64,000 bases of DNA, taken from Endozoicomonas euniceicola. Lineage in GTDB: Bacteria; Pseudomonadota; Gammaproteobacteria; Pseudomonadales; Endozoicomonadaceae. The notes beneath the pieces were generated by a model, which saw nothing but the letters and a program-made list of their open reading frames with translations, was not told where the DNA came from and did not search any database. The stretch covers positions 5,644,501-5,708,500 of the forward strand of contig NZ_CP103300.1 of the NCBI RefSeq assembly GCF_025562755.1. Reading direction: 5' to 3'. Below are positions 63,081-64,000 of the stretch, piece by piece (the first letter of the stretch is position 1; the number at the start of each line of letters is the position of its first letter). A program made the translations under genes and the position numbers.

Positions 63081-64000
63081 ATGGATTTAGCTTTGCTCAA
63101 TAGCCAACAAAAATTATTTTATCGGATTTTCAGATCATTAAAATATGGTCTGTTAATGCTCTCGATAATAACTTTAACAATAGATTCAAGCAGAGCTGAA
63201 TCAAACAGCTCACAGCAACTTTATATTGACGGTTCTGAATTTTCAGATGATTTTTATGACTGCTTTTCAGAGCTGAGGCAAGCGCTGGTGTTGCGACAAT
63301 TTGATGTGGAACGCTTTTATCAATCACTGTCGAATGATCAGTTGGAAATAGTAAAGTCAGCTGTTGATGAAGTCGTTCAGCGAAATCATGCTTGTGGTTT
63401 TTTACAACAGGGGAGTGATTTTGCTCCTGAAAATGAAGTGCTCAATAAAAAGTACTTCTTTGGTACTGTGCAAAAAGCTGTTGAGGAACAGAAATACCAA
63501 CTGGTGGATTTCGTTGAATGGATTGGAAATAATGCATACAGCGCTGTCTCATTTATGGCCACTCAATATTCTCAGTACAGTCAATTGATACACTTTGTTA
63601 GTGGTTTTTATCAATATACAAGGTCTTACTTTCAGTCATTTGGTAAAGAGCAGGAAAAAGTAAAACTGAATACAGAAAGTAATATTGAGGATGGACATAT
63701 ATTAAATTGCTTCTTTGCTAAAAGAGAGAAGAAGTGCCAGTATGCTCCCTATATTGGTCATTCTGTCTCAATATTGTCTGCTATTGCGATGGCCTATACA
63801 AGCTATAATATCCTGTCTATCAGGGATATTGGTGTTCCTTCAAATCTCTTTGTTGTAGGGGCTGTGTTGGCAACGATGGTAAGTGAGGCATGGTGGGGAG
63901 AACAGTATACGTTTAATTCATTGTTAGCTGTGCAGGCAATGCGGAGTTATTTTCTGATAAGCAACCAAATACGACCGCTGTTTAATTTAGATAAAATATT
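63081..64000 (+). CDS. Exported/membrane protein of unknown function, 5' part (runs off right edge)
   Basis: At least 306 residues, open to the window edge. ATG 63081 is seven bases after the previous stop, with GAGG overlapping that stop, so the two genes form a translationally coupled pair. A signal peptide is likely (YGLLMLSIITLTIDSSRA). A hydrophobic pair near residues 230-280 (YIGHSVSILSAIAMAYTSYN; FVVGAVLATMVSEAWWGE) resembles the membrane hairpin of the RING protein upstream (WHSFFHGGILATAFS). They could be distant paralogues, or partners. No known domain in the visible part. Confidence 0.6.
   Translation, partial: MDLALLNSQQKLFYRIFRSLKYGLLMLSIITLTIDSSRAESNSSQQLYIDGSEFSDDFYDCFSELRQALVLRQFDVERFYQSLSNDQLEIVKSAVDEVVQRNHACGFLQQGSDFAPENEVLNKKYFFGTVQKAVEEQKYQLVDFVEWIGNNAYSAVSFMATQYSQYSQLIHFVSGFYQYTRSYFQSFGKEQEKVKLNTESNIEDGHILNCFFAKREKKCQYAPYIGHSVSILSAIAMAYTSYNILSIRDIGVPSNLFVVGAVLATMVSEAWWGEQYTFNSLLAVQAMRSYFLISNQIRPLFNLDKI

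Overview
This window reads as the chromosome of a gammaproteobacterium, most likely a marine, host-associated member of the Oceanospirillales/Endozoicomonas type. That placement is inference from gene content: full-length metH, galU, nfuA, recR-ybaB-dnaX with the small SRP RNA in front, a DUF4892 protein, an OprD-type chitoporin next to a chitobiose PTS permease, several eukaryote-style effector candidates and a heavy load of insertion sequences. No rRNA and no CRISPR array was seen.

Region by region. 1-4.9 kb (minus strand) is part of a type III-B (Cmr) CRISPR locus: Cas10/Cmr2 running off the left edge and apparently lacking an HD domain, Cmr1, and a Csm6/NE0113-family CARF-type gene split by an ISAzo13-like element. 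Deleting the element plus one TA restores the reading frame exactly. 5-8.3 kb holds a GTPase remnant, a chitobiose-type PTS EIIC and a divergent chitoporin, separated by a seven-copy heptamer repeat. 8.3-11.5 kb has transposon debris, a large unknown protein with a degenerate Fic motif, and a deleted IS66 copy. 11.5-14.1 kb has tatA-tatB (no tatC) facing a Tat-exported metallophosphoesterase. 14.3-15.5 kb holds a chitin-binding-domain remnant abutting an ISAzo13 fragment. DUF819 transporter, nested IS3/IS66 elements and a YopT-like cysteine protease candidate follow up to 20 kb.

20-34 kb is mostly housekeeping: UvrD-like helicase, DUF2007-type protein, NupC transporter, the nrtR / pncA-pncB NAD salvage module with a palindromic operator candidate, SRP RNA, dnaX-ybaB-recR. 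34.5-40 kb is a flagellar graveyard: flgI-flgJ are fused, and flgK, flgL and fliC keep their beginnings and ends but have lost their middles; a CPBP protease and two unrecognised proteins sit among them. 40-43 kb holds small toxin-antitoxin-like genes (DUF4160/DUF2442, an orphan antitoxin, a HicB remnant) and an AAA ATPase with a nuclease-like C-terminus preceded by two large inverted repeats.

43.5-49.2 kb is an AT-rich surface-glycan cluster (initiating sugar transferase, GT2, CDP-glycerol glycerophosphotransferase-like, Wzx flippase, TagD) ending at galU, which suggests a glycerol-phosphate-decorated polysaccharide. Then come tRNA-Pro(GGG), a possible effector with a proline-rich motif, DUF4892, MATE pump, metH, an MFS drug transporter, a papain-like effector candidate, a frameshifted small exported protein, nfuA, and at the right edge a two-gene unit whose first product carries a complete C3HC4 RING finger.

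Two themes stand out. First, loss by internal deletion and IS insertion (CRISPR effector, flagellum, chitin-binding protein, IS66 copy) points to ongoing genome decay. Second, host-interaction candidates (Fic-like, YopT-like, papain-like, RING, proline-rich) are scattered singly through the window rather than forming one island.
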